Shown here: one piece after another, positions 1-7,502 of the stretch | Numbering within the stretch: position 1 is the stretch's first letter | How the letters are laid out: each line of letters begins with the position of its first letter | Source of the DNA: Pelagophyceae sp. CCMP2097 | Lineage: Eukaryota > Sar > Pelagophyceae | Direction: 5' to 3' | DNA: 13,714 nt | Assembly: GCA_026770575.1 (NCBI GenBank) | Contig: MU657471.1 | Coordinates: forward strand, 47,311-61,024 | The notes under the pieces: model-generated | What the model saw: the letters and a program-made list of their open reading frames with translations, nothing else | Told to the model about the DNA's origin: nothing | The model's database searches: none | Made by a program: the position numbers and the translations under genes

Positions 1-147
1 GACTACTCCTCCATGCGCAGCCGCGCCGGCCAAGAGGAAGTGGAGCTCGTCGCAGAGCGCGAAGACTCGTACTTCGAACTCCGCGCAAAGCTCATCGAGA
101 ATTTCGCCGTCCAGTACACCGCCCGCAAGGTCGAGTGGCTGCGGTAA
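1..147 (+). CDS. Possible C-terminal end of a host gene (partial)
   Basis: Frame 1 is open from the window edge to a TAA at 145-147 and encodes about 48 residues. They are rich in Glu, Arg and Ala, with a helical, charged look (for example EEVELVAERED) and end in KVEWLR. The codons prefer G or C in the third position, as expected for the GC-rich flank and unlike the AT-rich viral genes downstream. I do not recognise the family. It could be the last exon of a host protein, or a chance open frame, since GC-rich DNA has few stops and an antisense frame is also open here. The start lies outside the window. Confidence 0.35.
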   Translation, partial: DYSSMRSRAGQEEVELVAEREDSYFELRAKLIENFAVQYTARKVEWLR

Positions 148-581
148 TAATTAGCCTCGGCGTTTCTAAGTTTCGAACGGCGGCGCACTGCAGCGGGTTG
201 GGCGTCGGCCAGCGCTTCGCGGCGGCGTCTGCGACGTCGCCGCTGAGGCCCCGCCCCGCCCCAGGTGTGCTCCCCCGACAGCGCACAGTCGAGAGGCGCG
301 CGCGGCCGACGACGCGGCGCGACGCCGTACGGAGCGCCACGGACACGGAGAGCATCGCGAGCACGCGCATCCAGGCCTCTCGGACCCACTCCCGCTCCGC
401 CGCACAGCTGCACTGCCTGCAGGTCTTTCGGAAAGCATGCAAGATCAAGCGTTTAGAGTTCTCAAAAACTTAACTTTCGACCAAAAGCATTTTTAACCGG
501 CTAAAAAGTTTTTATCCGGTTAAAAATACTTAACTTTCAGCTTTATCAATTATTCAAAAGTCTATGCGGCCCCTTAACCAT
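148..581. other. GC-rich host intergenic DNA with an AT-rich island
   Basis: No gene is supported here. From 148 to about 450 the DNA is very GC-rich, and open frames exist on both strands only because stop codons are rare. From about 455 to 563 it changes abruptly to AT-rich sequence carrying an inverted repeat (490-500 with 516-526) and a direct repeat ACTTAACTTTC (468-478 and 528-538), then returns to GC-rich DNA. Confidence 0.5.
490..526. repeat. Perfect 11-bp inverted repeat (hairpin)
   Basis: TTTTTAACCGG at 490-500 is the exact reverse complement of CCGGTTAAAAA at 516-526, with a 15-base loop. The copies of ACTTAACTTTC at 468-478 and 528-538 bracket this hairpin. The arrangement could be a scar of a small mobile element or a transcription-end hairpin of the host gene. 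Neither can be decided from this copy alone. Confidence 0.6.
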
Positions 582-970
582 CAAGTCCCGCGGCTTCTCG
601 ATTCGCCCGTGTCCCGGCGGCCCGACGTGCACGACGCCGCGCGAAGCCCGCAGTCCGCCCGCGCCGCGGGAGCGCTGCTGGGGACCGCCGACGACGCCCT
701 TTCGCGGTGGAGCCCACCCGACGTGCCCACCAAGTCCCGCGGCTTCTCGATTCGCCCGTGCCCCGGCGGCCCGACGTGCACGACGCCGCGCGAAGCCCGC
801 AGTCCGCCCGCGCCGCGGGAGCGCTGCTGGGGACCGCCGACGACGCCCGTTCGCGGTGGAGCCCACCCGACGTGCCCACCAAGTCCCGCGGCTTCTCGAT
901 TGGCCCGTGCCCCGGCGGCCCGACGTGCACGACGCCGCGCGAAGCCCGCAGTCCGCCCGCGCCGCGGGAG
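582..970. repeat. GC-rich tandem repeat, 149-bp unit, 2.6 copies
   Basis: Copies start at 582, 731 and 880 with an exact 149-bp period. The third stops after 91 bp at 970, at the phrase GCCGCGGGAG. Copies differ by only a few substitutions, such as CCCTTTCG against CCCGTTCG and ATTCGCCC against ATTGGCCC. Because 149 is not a multiple of three, each copy falls in a different reading frame, so the long open frames over it (about 564-1090 on plus, 546-930 on minus) are not expected to be genes. It is best read as a host minisatellite next to the integrated element. Confidence 0.85.
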
Positions 971-1337
971 ATTGGGATGGGAGTGCGGAATAGGCTACTA
1001 TTTGACTTACTATTTGACCTCGAGAATAGGAATCGTAACCCCGTTACTTTGAAACGACCGCCCGAATCTACAAAGGGGACAGAGACTTAGAAAATCGAAA
1101 AGTTTCGGAGGTAAATTTTAAAAAATTTAAAAAGACTCGGGGGGGATTTTAAAAGGTTTCGGGGGGGAATTTTAAAAAGTTTCGGACGGGAATTTTAAAA
1201 AGGTTCGGACAACTTTTGGCGACATTTTTTGACAAATTATTAGCGAATGTTTTGACAAGTTTTTTTGTAGGATAAAAAAATATTATAAAAAAAAATGAAG
1301 TACATATGTGTGATTGTAAGAAACAAAAGAATTAAAA
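971..1337. other. Host-to-virus transition zone, no gene
   Basis: After the truncated 149-bp repeat, composition falls from GC-rich to AT-rich between about 990 and 1,090. The zone holds two tandem copies of TACTATTTGAC (996-1006 and 1008-1018, 12-bp period), then five degenerate copies of an A-run plus TTCGG motif (1098-1208), then a very A/T-rich leader in front of the GIY-YIG gene. The left edge of the element should lie here. No terminal inverted repeat can be shown because the other end is not in the window. Confidence 0.55.
1098..1208. repeat. Degenerate ~22-bp tandem repeat at the element's left edge
   Basis: Five blocks share an A-run followed by GKTTCGG or a close variant and then G/A-rich sequence and AATTTT. 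The CGG ends fall at 1108, 1140, 1162, 1185 and 1208, giving spacings of 32, 22, 23 and 23 bp. G-runs of seven occur in two units. Such short G-rich tandem units at the host/virus boundary may be the worn terminal repeat of the element or a host minisatellite. Confidence 0.6.
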
Positions 1338-1763
1338 ATGGATGAAAAGGTTGGATACATCTACATGATTTTTTGCAATACCATTTGTAAATCATACGTG
1401 GGTCATACAACGGTTGGTGTTGACAAAAGGGTTAAAAAACATGGTGAGAACTACCGGGGTTTTCTGAAGTATGGGACAAAACATAAATCATACTGTTCAT
1501 CATATGAAGTTTTGAAAGCAGACAACTTTGATTATAAAATGTTGGAAAAAGTTTATTATTACGATAAAAAAGATTTAAAAATTAGAGAGCAATATCATAT
1601 TGATTCAAGACCAGACACTGTAAATATTTCAAATCCAAACACAAGCCTCAAAAACAGAGATTATAAGAAAAAATATTATCAATCCCACAAATTACAGGTT
1701 GCAATTGCTGATAAAAAGCGCAACTTGGCACGAAAAATCCGCAAACAAATGGCATCCGATTAA
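1338..1763 (+). CDS. GIY-YIG family endonuclease
   Basis: This 141-aa protein is a stand-alone GIY-YIG nuclease, a fold that makes metal-dependent nicks or breaks in DNA. The first conserved strand is GYIYMIF near residues 6-12, and the second is SYVGHT near 28-33. The family's catalytic Arg is probably in VDKRVKKH, and the metal-binding Glu is in IREQYHID, followed by the conserved Asn of DTVN. The C-terminal 35 residues are strongly basic (KKKYYQSHK and following), a plausible DNA-binding tail. The ATG follows an A-rich leader. No stop or frameshift interrupts it, unlike most genes here. GIY-YIG genes are common in polinton-like viruses and virophages. It may be a homing-type nuclease or serve replication or integration, and the large repeats immediately downstream make a homing role worth considering. 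Confidence 0.88.
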   Translation: MDEKVGYIYMIFCNTICKSYVGHTTVGVDKRVKKHGENYRGFLKYGTKHKSYCSSYEVLKADNFDYKMLEKVYYYDKKDLKIREQYHIDSRPDTVNISNPNTSLKNRDYKKKYYQSHKLQVAIADKKRNLARKIRKQMASD

Positions 1764-1770
1764 ATAAAAT

Positions 1771-1991
1771 TGTTTGAAAATTGGTAGTGGGTAGTGGGTA
1801 GCATGTGGGATTTCATCCAGCCGGCTAACTCATATTTTTTTTTACAAAGATTTACAAAAACAAAAATCTACTTGCGTACGTAATCATATTCTATGTTCTA
1901 CCCACTACTACGCTACCTCTCTTATTAAATTATAAATATTATAAAAGAAGAAACAAAAGAAACAATAAAATCTTAATCAATTTCATTTAAA
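1771..1991. repeat. Long direct repeat, copy A
   Basis: About 220 bp, repeated at 2094-2323 with an offset of 323 bp. Shared blocks include the TAGCATGTGGGATTTCATCC region, a Cys-Gly-like CCAGCCGGCT box, CAAAAATCT, TTGCGTACG and a 30-base ATTAAATTATAAATATTATA tract. Within the copy, the start (GGTAGTGGGTAGTGGGTAG, 1782-1800) is roughly the inverted complement of CTACCCACTACTACGCTACC near 1898-1917, so a stem or a miniature element with short inverted ends is possible. Confidence 0.8.
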
Positions 1992-2062
1992 TAAAGCGAA
2001 TCTTAATCAATTTTCATTAAAATAAGGCGAATCTAAGTCAATTTTCATAAATGTCAGGCGAT
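1969..2062. repeat. Short tandem repeat, ~30-bp unit
   Basis: Three units starting with AATCTTAATCAATTTTCAT or a close variant begin at 1969, 1999 and 2030. The last is more diverged (AATCTAAGTCAATTTTCAT). The same core seeds the 42-bp array behind copy B, so the two long repeats share this tail but expanded it differently. Confidence 0.7.
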
Positions 2063-2093
2063 TTATTAAATCCTTTTTCCGACTACTATTGAG

Positions 2094-2323
2094 ATTTTCA
2101 AAATTGGTAGTAGGTAGTGGGTAGCATGTGGGATTTCATCCAGCCGGCTCACTCATAATTTTTTTTACAAAGATTTGCAAAAACAAAAATCTCCTTGCGT
2201 ACGCAATCATATCCTATGTGCTACCTGCTTCTTCCGCTACCTCTCTTATTAAATTATAAATATTATAAAAGAAGAAACAGAAGACACAGAAGAAACATAA
2301 AATCTTAATCAATTTCATTTAAA
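2094..2323. repeat. Long direct repeat, copy B
   Basis: Second copy of the unit at 1771-1991. It is about 10 bp longer, with extra GAAGACACA-type sequence before the AATCTTAATC core, and carries scattered substitutions. The outer GGTAG inverted motif is weaker here than in copy A. The two copies differ enough to be an old duplication rather than an assembly artefact. Confidence 0.8.
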
Positions 2324-2418
2324 GACACACAAAAAATAATAAAATCTTAATCAATTTCATTTAAAGACACACAAAAAATAATAAAATCTTAATCAATTTC
2401 ATTTAAAGACACACAAAA
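2301..2418. repeat. Tandem repeat, 42-bp unit, 2.8 copies
   Basis: Units start with AATCTTAATCAATTTCATTT at 2301, 2343 and 2385, followed by AAAGACACACAAAAAATAAT. The period is exactly 42 bp and the copies are essentially identical; the third is cut at about 2418. A homogeneous array like this, next to a diverged pair of long repeats, suggests recent slippage or expansion. Confidence 0.85.
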
Positions 2419-2524
2419 CACTTATTCAAATTGATAGGAGAACTGAGTCTGATGATATGAACGTCCCAATGTAATTATAAGCATAAAAAGCGATTAAGGC
2501 TTATTTTATATATTGTAATAAATA
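2419..2524. other. Intergenic leader of the polymerase-helicase gene
   Basis: About 100 bp without a supported gene between the repeat array and the replication gene. It is AT-rich and ends in a TATA-like decamer (2507-2516) 8 bases before the ATG at 2525. Confidence 0.45.
2507..2516 (+). promoter_or_regulatory. Candidate viral promoter motif TATATATTGT
   Basis: TATATATTGT ends 8 bases before the ATG of the polymerase-helicase gene. The identical decamer is found 10 bases before the ATG of the recombinase gene (5148-5157). The two largest early-type genes sharing the same motif at the same distance suggests a promoter or initiator element, though AT-rich DNA makes a coincidence possible. Confidence 0.35.
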
Positions 2525-5097
2525 ATGGATACATTTATTAAAAAGCCAATTGGAAGCCCACGAACGACACTCGAAGAGAAAAAAATGTCAAAAAATTTAA
2601 CAACAAACGAAACTATGCCAAAACAAAAATAGCCGTTGAATTTTATAGGAAACAAACAGAAAACATTATTTGATAAAAATGAATACGTTTTTTAAGTATA
2701 AGGATTAAGCAATTATAATAGTTCATACAGTATGGAGTTGATTGAAACATGCGATGAGTGAACAATTGCGTACCTGTCTACAATCACAATTGATAAATAT
2801 AAAGAAAATTACAAGATTTGTAACCCTGACCAAAAAATTAAAAAGAATGAGATTGATTTTAAAAGTCAACATTCAATTTTAAAGTCGTTTTGCAAGACTA
2901 ATCAAAAAACCAAGTGTGTCACAAAACGAATTTATTCATATTCTAATAAAACTCCAAAAGAATTGTCATCAGGCCGTCTTTACTCAGGCGGAAGCATACA
3001 AACGCTCCCATCTGTATATAGGAGTTTGTTGATGAGAAACACGACAACCGATATTGATTGCGTCAATTGTGCTCCGAGTATCCTTCGTTATATTTGTAAG
3101 ATAAACAATATTGCTTGTCCTCAATTAGAATATTATATAAATAATCGTGATGACATTCTCAAAAAATTCGAGAATAGAACCGTTGGAAAACTCGCTTATA
3201 TTTGTTCAACAAACACGGACAAAATTACTCAAAAAACTGGGATGTCTGAGCATTTTAAAAATTACGACAAAGAGATGAAATCAATTCAAAAGGAACTTGT
3301 TAACATTGAAAAATATAAAGAAATTCTCGAATTGGTATCGTTTGATAAAAAAGATACCAATTTTAATGGTTGTGCTGTGAATAGAATTATTTGCCATTAT
3401 GAGAATATTATTTTACAGCACATGATTCATGAAATAAATCGTCAAGGTATTGAAATTGCGGTTCTTTGTTTTGATGGATTATTAATTTATGGCGATAAAT
3501 ATGAAGATAACCAATTATTGAGTGATGTTCAAAATTACGTTAATTTAATGATGCCTGACTTGAATATGAAGTTAGCATATTAAAAACATGACGATATATT
3601 ATTTGTTCCAGATGAATTTGACGAAAATACTCCTGTTTCAAACGAGCGAGAATTTGTTCAGTCCGACTTGGAAGCCACACAAAAATTATTTTCCTTACAT
3701 CCACATTGGAAATACTGTCTTGGAAACTTATATGTGTTTGATAGCGGCATGTGGTCCACAGATGTTTCTATAATGAGGAAAATCATAAGCAGTTACAAAA
3801 ATGTTTTGTGGAAAAGTATTTCTGACAAAGAGACTGAAAAATACAAAGTATGCCCAGAAAAATCATATGGAAATACATCTGATTTGAAGAATAAAATTCT
3901 TATAGAAATGCCATCACTCTGTACCGACAACGATTGGATAAAACGTACGGAAAATTCTTCGTTGGGTATGCTGTTGTTTAAAAATGGTTATCTCGATTTT
4001 AAGAATAGCCAATTTTATAAATATCCAGACCATCCATATAACCCAAACATCGTTTTTACATATACAATGCCACATGATTACGAAGAAGAAACTGACGGGG
4101 GGATTTATCGCGCTTCAATTGAAAAACGATTATTTTACGACCCTTTGGGCAAAGATGTTGGCGATTGGTTCATATATAATTTGAGCCGCGGTTTGGCTGG
4201 GGATGTTATGAAAAAATGCCTTTTTGCCTTGGGATTTGGCAATACAGGGAAGTCTACTCTCTCGCGTGCCTTGTTGATGAGTTTGGGAGGATACTGCGAT
4301 AGTTTTAATGCAAACAATTTACAATATAAACAGACTGGACAAGACATGGCTCAACAAAATAGATGGATTATGTTAAAGAAAAACAAACGTATCATTATAT
4401 CAAACGAAATAAATAGTATATCTGCTTTGAACGGAAACGCGATAAAATCGTTATCCTCTGGGGGCGATGTATTGGAAGGGCGAGACCATAATAAAAGTGA
4501 AACGACTTTTAAAGTTGAATTCTTGACTTTGATATGCGCCAATGATTTGCCAAAAATCAACCGTATGACGATGCTCTGGATAACCGAATTAGGGTAGTAT
4601 CTTATACAAAAGAATATGTCGAAAATCCACAGAATGATATTCTTGAATTGAAAGCCGACCCAAGTATAAACGTTGAAATCGATTCAGTTCAGTTTCAGAA
4701 AACATTTGTGCAATTATTAATAAAAAAATATATGCATGGCAAGGACACTGGTGAGTATGATGATGACCCTCAGGGAGTGGTCCAGGCAAAAGACGACTGG
4801 ATTGGTGCAGACGTTACAGTTCCCGATAAAGTCTTTGAGGATTTTGAAATAACTCAAAATATCAGTGATTTTGTATCATCGCAGGAAATTGATAATTGGT
4901 TAACCGAGAAAAAACTGGGAATCACTTTGAGACGTTTCTCTATGGACATGAAAAAATTCGTTATAAAAAATAAGTTAATTTTTGTCAACAATATCCCCAA
5001 AAAAATAAATTCCAAAAACATACATGTTCGGACTGGTTTGAAATTAGTTCAATCAATCCCTAATGAATTCATTGCAGACCCATCCGATGATATGTAA
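2525..5097 (+). pseudogene. TV-Pol polymerase fused to D5-like superfamily 3 helicase, degraded
   Basis: The gene would make about 850 residues, the usual size for the replication protein of PLVs and many virophages. The N-terminal third resembles TV-Pol, a polymerase related to family A DNA polymerases: SGRLYSGGSIQTLPS near 2966-3010, a motif-A-like DIDCVNCAPSIL (3051-3086) and a motif-C-like CFDGLLIYG (3468-3494). A D5_N-like linker follows, then a superfamily 3 helicase with Walker A GFGNTGKST (4232-4258), Walker B RIIISNE (4388-4408) and motif C LICANDLP (4529-4552). It is broken by in-frame stops at 2630 (TAG), 2693 and 2699 (TAA), 2759 (TGA) and 3581 (TAA), and by a net one-base deletion near 4565, after which the C-terminal 160 residues are in another frame. 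All helicase motifs remain intact in one open stretch (3584-4597), so decay is not old. The N-terminal 140 codons are the worst preserved and the start is uncertain. Confidence 0.85.
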
Positions 5098-5147
5098 TTT
5101 TATATATTACTTAAAATGATGGAACGCGAACATGATATAAGAATAAT

Positions 5148-5157
5148 TATATATTGT
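5148..5157 (+). promoter_or_regulatory. Candidate viral promoter motif TATATATTGT
   Basis: Identical to the decamer at 2507-2516 and located 10 bases before the ATG at 5168. See that entry for the shared placement. Confidence 0.35.
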
Positions 5158-5167
5158 TTGATATAGA

Positions 5168-6292
5168 ATGGAGACTAATTTTAAATTACAATTTGAATAT
5201 GCTAAAATATATAATTTAAGGCAAAAATCTATTATCCTTCAATTGAATCGTCTTCTGGCTGGCGATTCAAATGAAAACAAAGTCAAAGAAAAAATCATTT
5301 TAGACAATGGGTTAGACTACTTGCTCGAATATGCAGAAATACAGATTATAATCCGAAAAACTGTGGGACGTAATAAAAAAGATAAGAAGCAAAAAGTCGG
5401 ACATGTCAAAAACAATTTTGAAAAAAAACTCATTATGTTTGCCGAGTCATATGATGAAAACATAAATACTAAAAAAAGTTATTTAAATTGTCTTGTAGAC
5501 AAAGAGGGTCGTCAGTCTAACATTAAAAATTTTCAAGGAAATGAACTAAATCAAGATTTTTTTAAGAACATTGAAAATAAAAACAGTCTCAAATTGTTTA
5601 TCTCGGTATTGTCTAAGTTTTTACAAGAAAAAAAACTATTAGACGATTATCAAGATTTAGTTAAACTAATTCAGAACACTTTTATTGAATTAAACGAAAA
5701 TGAATAAATCAATCAAATTAATTAAAGTCAGGAGAAATTAGTCATTCACTTAGAAGAATTACTACAAATGAAAAATATTTTAGTAGAGCCGGCTCTTAAA
5801 TTAGAACCAATCTCGGATTTTAAAATGTCTCCTTATGAAGTTCTCGATGCCGCCATTTTAGTGTCGTTTATTCGTTTTTGGGCTTTAGAGATGACCTTCC
5901 AAAAATAATTATCAATCCGTCTACACTTGACGACACAATGAATTATTACAATACAGATACTGATACTCTGTTTATTCAGACACACAAAACAAGCAAAAAA
6001 TGTGGAGCAATTATATTTAATGTAATCGATGAAAAATTTAAACGTTTGATTCAAATGTCATTGTTGTACAAACCACGTATGTATCTCTTTGACTCGGGTA
6101 AATCGTTCAGACTAAACCAACATGTTACGAAAGTCATAAAAATGTTTTCATAAGCATATAACTATTAACGACATACAAAAAGCGCATGTAAGTGCGGCTG
6201 TAAATAATGGACTGGATTTTCAAAAAGACCTTGCTTCTAAAATGAAGCACTCGGTATCAACATCTCAAATATTTTATAGACGGAATGATTAA
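5168..6292 (+). pseudogene. Tyrosine recombinase (integrase), broken
   Basis: The open frame 5168-5707 (179 aa) and the pieces up to 6292 read best as one recombinase of about 374 residues. The first frame continues in register past two TAA codons (5705, 5723) into SQEKLVIHLEELLQ, shifts by one base near 5877, and shifts back near 6148. The first part has a basic linker (NKKDKKQK) and a helical segment from about residue 85 fitting a SAM-like core-binding domain (SLKLFISVLSKFLQ). The catalytic domain keeps the first Arg in FRDDL (5887), a beta-hairpin Lys around HKTSKK, and the C-terminal His and Tyr of KMKHSVSTSQIFY (His 6248, Tyr 6275). At box II the reading is INDIQKAH: a CAA Gln (6176-6178) stands where the catalytic Arg is expected, one G-to-A change from CGA. 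This would be the enzyme that integrated the element. The copy is inactive as written. Confidence 0.75.
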
Positions 6293-6339
6293 ACACAGTA
6301 AAAAATTACCGTCTTAAAATTAAAATTACCGTGTAAAAT
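6293..6339. other. Short intergenic direct repeat
   Basis: The spacer behind the recombinase carries AAAAATTACCGTCTTAAAATT and a close second copy AAAATTACCGTGTAAAATTT just downstream. Both lie between the ends of a plus-strand and a minus-strand gene, where a shared transcription end would be expected. Confidence 0.35.
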
Positions 6340-6546
6340 TTAATCGAAATATAGAGTGTGTAATTTTTTCTCAATCGAAAAATCATTTTTCTTCTCAACA
6401 ATAATTTTTTCTTTTGAAATTCTAACTAATAGTTGAATATTATCATCTGGAAATTTGTCAAATCTTTCTTTAAAATATTCATAGTCATAAAATTCTGTGC
6501 TCAAAAACTTCGTCATGTCCATTGTATTAGTGGTTTCTGCTGGCAT
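6340..6546 (-). CDS. Hypothetical acidic small protein
   Basis: Encodes 68 residues from the ATG at 6546 (MPAETTNTMDMTKF...) to a TAA at 6340-6342. The sequence alternates acidic and aromatic residues (FYDYEYFKERFDKF) and ends in a Lys-rich stretch. The frame remains open upstream to 6705, but that extension overlaps and is antisense to the plus-strand gene starting at 6603 and reads as low-complexity Phe-rich shadow, so I placed the start at 6546. A few residues before this Met (RDINESIDDK) also look protein-like, so the true N-terminus may have been lost. Family unknown. It is the only minus-strand gene inside the plus-strand arm. Confidence 0.5.
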   Translation of the reverse strand: MPAETTNTMDMTKFLSTEFYDYEYFKERFDKFPDDNIQLLVRISKEKIIVEKKNDFSIEKKLHTLYFD

Positions 6547-6602
6547 AAATTTGTCATCAATTGATTCGTTTATATCTCTAAAATTAAAATAAATTAAACA
6601 AT

Positions 6603-7097
6603 ATGGAACCGATTGAAAAAACGAAATTTGTTTAAAAAAAAAATAAAAAGACAATTTTTGAAGAAGTCGAGGAAGAAGTCCCTTATGAGACATCTTATGA
6701 GACACCTGATGAGATGATTGCTGATGAAATTAAACCTCCTGTTCGAAAACGACGAACTAATGCTCAGATTGCTTCTGATAATCGATTTAAAGAAGCAACA
6801 AAAGAACGACTTCGATTAAAAAAGGAACAACTATCAGTTATGAAAAAACAGGATTCGGTTAAGCAGATTTTAGGAATTGTTGAAAAATTAAAAAAACCAA
6901 AATTGATGCGACAAAGAGTTTATAAATCAGATTCATCTGATTCAGACTCAGAACAATATCCGCATCAAATTCCTTTTCGGTTTGTTTTACTATCCATATC
7001 GAAAAGCATATATTTTTTTACTGGTCCTCTGCGTTTTGTTCGTTTTACTTCACTTTTATCGGGTTGGGGCATTTTCATCAAATCATTCGGATTATAG
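6603..7097 (+). pseudogene. Basic coiled-coil hypothetical protein, one in-frame stop
   Basis: The ATG at 6603 starts MEPIEKTKFV and hits a TAA at 6633 at the edge of a run of ten A bases. The same frame then continues through an acidic EEVEEEVPYETSYETPDE stretch, a highly basic helical segment (KPPVRKRRTNAQIAS, then KERLRLKKEQ) and a Ser/Asp tail (SDSSDSDSEQ). A downstream ATG at 6714 would give a shorter open product of 127 aa. The stop may reflect an A-run length error, a real mutation, or use of the later start. The last 40 codons (after about 6965) read antisense to the Pro-rich gene and look like shadow sequence, so the original stop is probably lost near there. Small Lys/Arg-rich proteins like this occur in PLV genomes, but no function can be named. 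Confidence 0.55.
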
Positions 7098-7363
7098 AAC
7101 GGTCCAGGCTCGTTTAATTCGACATATGGTGAATCGGCAAAAAAATTCTGGCGAGGCGTCTGAAAAGCAGGCGCAGGCGTCTGAAAAGCAGGACCAGGCG
7201 TCTCAAAAATAGGCGCAGGCTTCCTGATAGTTGGCATCTTAATAGCAGGCTTCTCATTAGTAGCAATAGAAGGTTTCTGATTAGGATTATATTTATTCAC
7301 AAAAATCTGTTTATGAGTTGTTATTTTTTCATTTAATTTGGTCGGTTTTTTTGTGAATGACAT
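6965..7363 (-). CDS. Proline-rich hypothetical protein with short repeats
   Basis: Encodes 132 residues from the ATG at 7363 to a stop at 6965. The N-terminal half is Lys/Asn/Thr-rich (TKKPTKLNEKITTHKQ). The middle has an imperfect eight-residue repeat, with PAPIFET, PGPAFQT and PAPAFQT in succession, encoded by a 24-base DNA repeat around 7150-7220. The C-terminal part contains two further PxP stretches and a basic RTKRRGPVKKY. It looks intrinsically disordered with no domain I recognise. It lies at the downstream end of the minus-strand virion module, so a structural or DNA-condensing role is possible but unproven. It converges with and overlaps the end of the plus-strand gene from 6603. 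Confidence 0.65.
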   Translation of the reverse strand: MSFTKKPTKLNEKITTHKQIFVNKYNPNQKPSIATNEKPAIKMPTIRKPAPIFETPGPAFQTPAPAFQTPRQNFFADSPYVELNEPGPFYNPNDLMKMPQPDKSEVKRTKRRGPVKKYMLFDMDSKTNRKGI

Positions 7364-7502
7364 GATGAATGATTTGTGTTTTACTGATTTTCGGAAAATT
7401 GGTAGGTTGCTTCAATTTAATATTAACTTTTCTTGGTTTATATTTTAAGTTTTTTGTAGTTTTTGGAGTCTTTTTTTCCTTTTTAGCTAACGAGTTCTCC
7501 AT
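7329..7502 (-). CDS. Small lysine-rich protein overlapping the ATPase end
   Basis: A 57-aa frame from the ATG at 7502 to a TGA at 7329-7331. It begins MENSLAKKEKKTPKTTKN and continues with KYKPRKVNIKLKQPT; about a third of residues are Lys or Arg. It starts within the last codons of the packaging ATPase (overlap 7483-7502) and overlaps the start of the Pro-rich gene (7329-7363) in another frame. It may be a small DNA-binding protein, or the original N-terminus of the Pro-rich protein separated by a frameshift, since both are basic and the join falls at the Pro-rich ATG. Confidence 0.5.
   Translation of the reverse strand: MENSLAKKEKKTPKTTKNLKYKPRKVNIKLKQPTNFPKISKTQIIHHVIHKKTDQIK

Noticed and set aside
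3..448. Arg/Ala-rich minus-strand open frames at the left edge.
   Set aside because: Low-complexity shadows in GC-rich DNA without family-like sequence.
546..1090. Long open frames on both strands over the 149-bp repeat (for example 162 aa plus, 118 aa minus).
   Set aside because: They arise from GC-rich repeats. The 149-bp period is not a multiple of three, so successive copies are read in different frames, which is not how a coding repeat behaves.
1338..1763. GIY-YIG gene as part of a Penelope-like retroelement.
   Set aside because: No reverse transcriptase is found next to it, and the neighbours are DNA-virus genes.
1969..2418. A CRISPR array from the regular repeats.
   Set aside because: The units are contiguous tandem repeats with no distinct spacers, in a eukaryotic-type setting and with no cas genes.
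6547..6705. N-terminal extension of the minus-strand ORF ending at 6340.
   Set aside because: It is antisense to a plus-strand gene with a better-looking protein, and it reads as Phe-rich low-complexity sequence.
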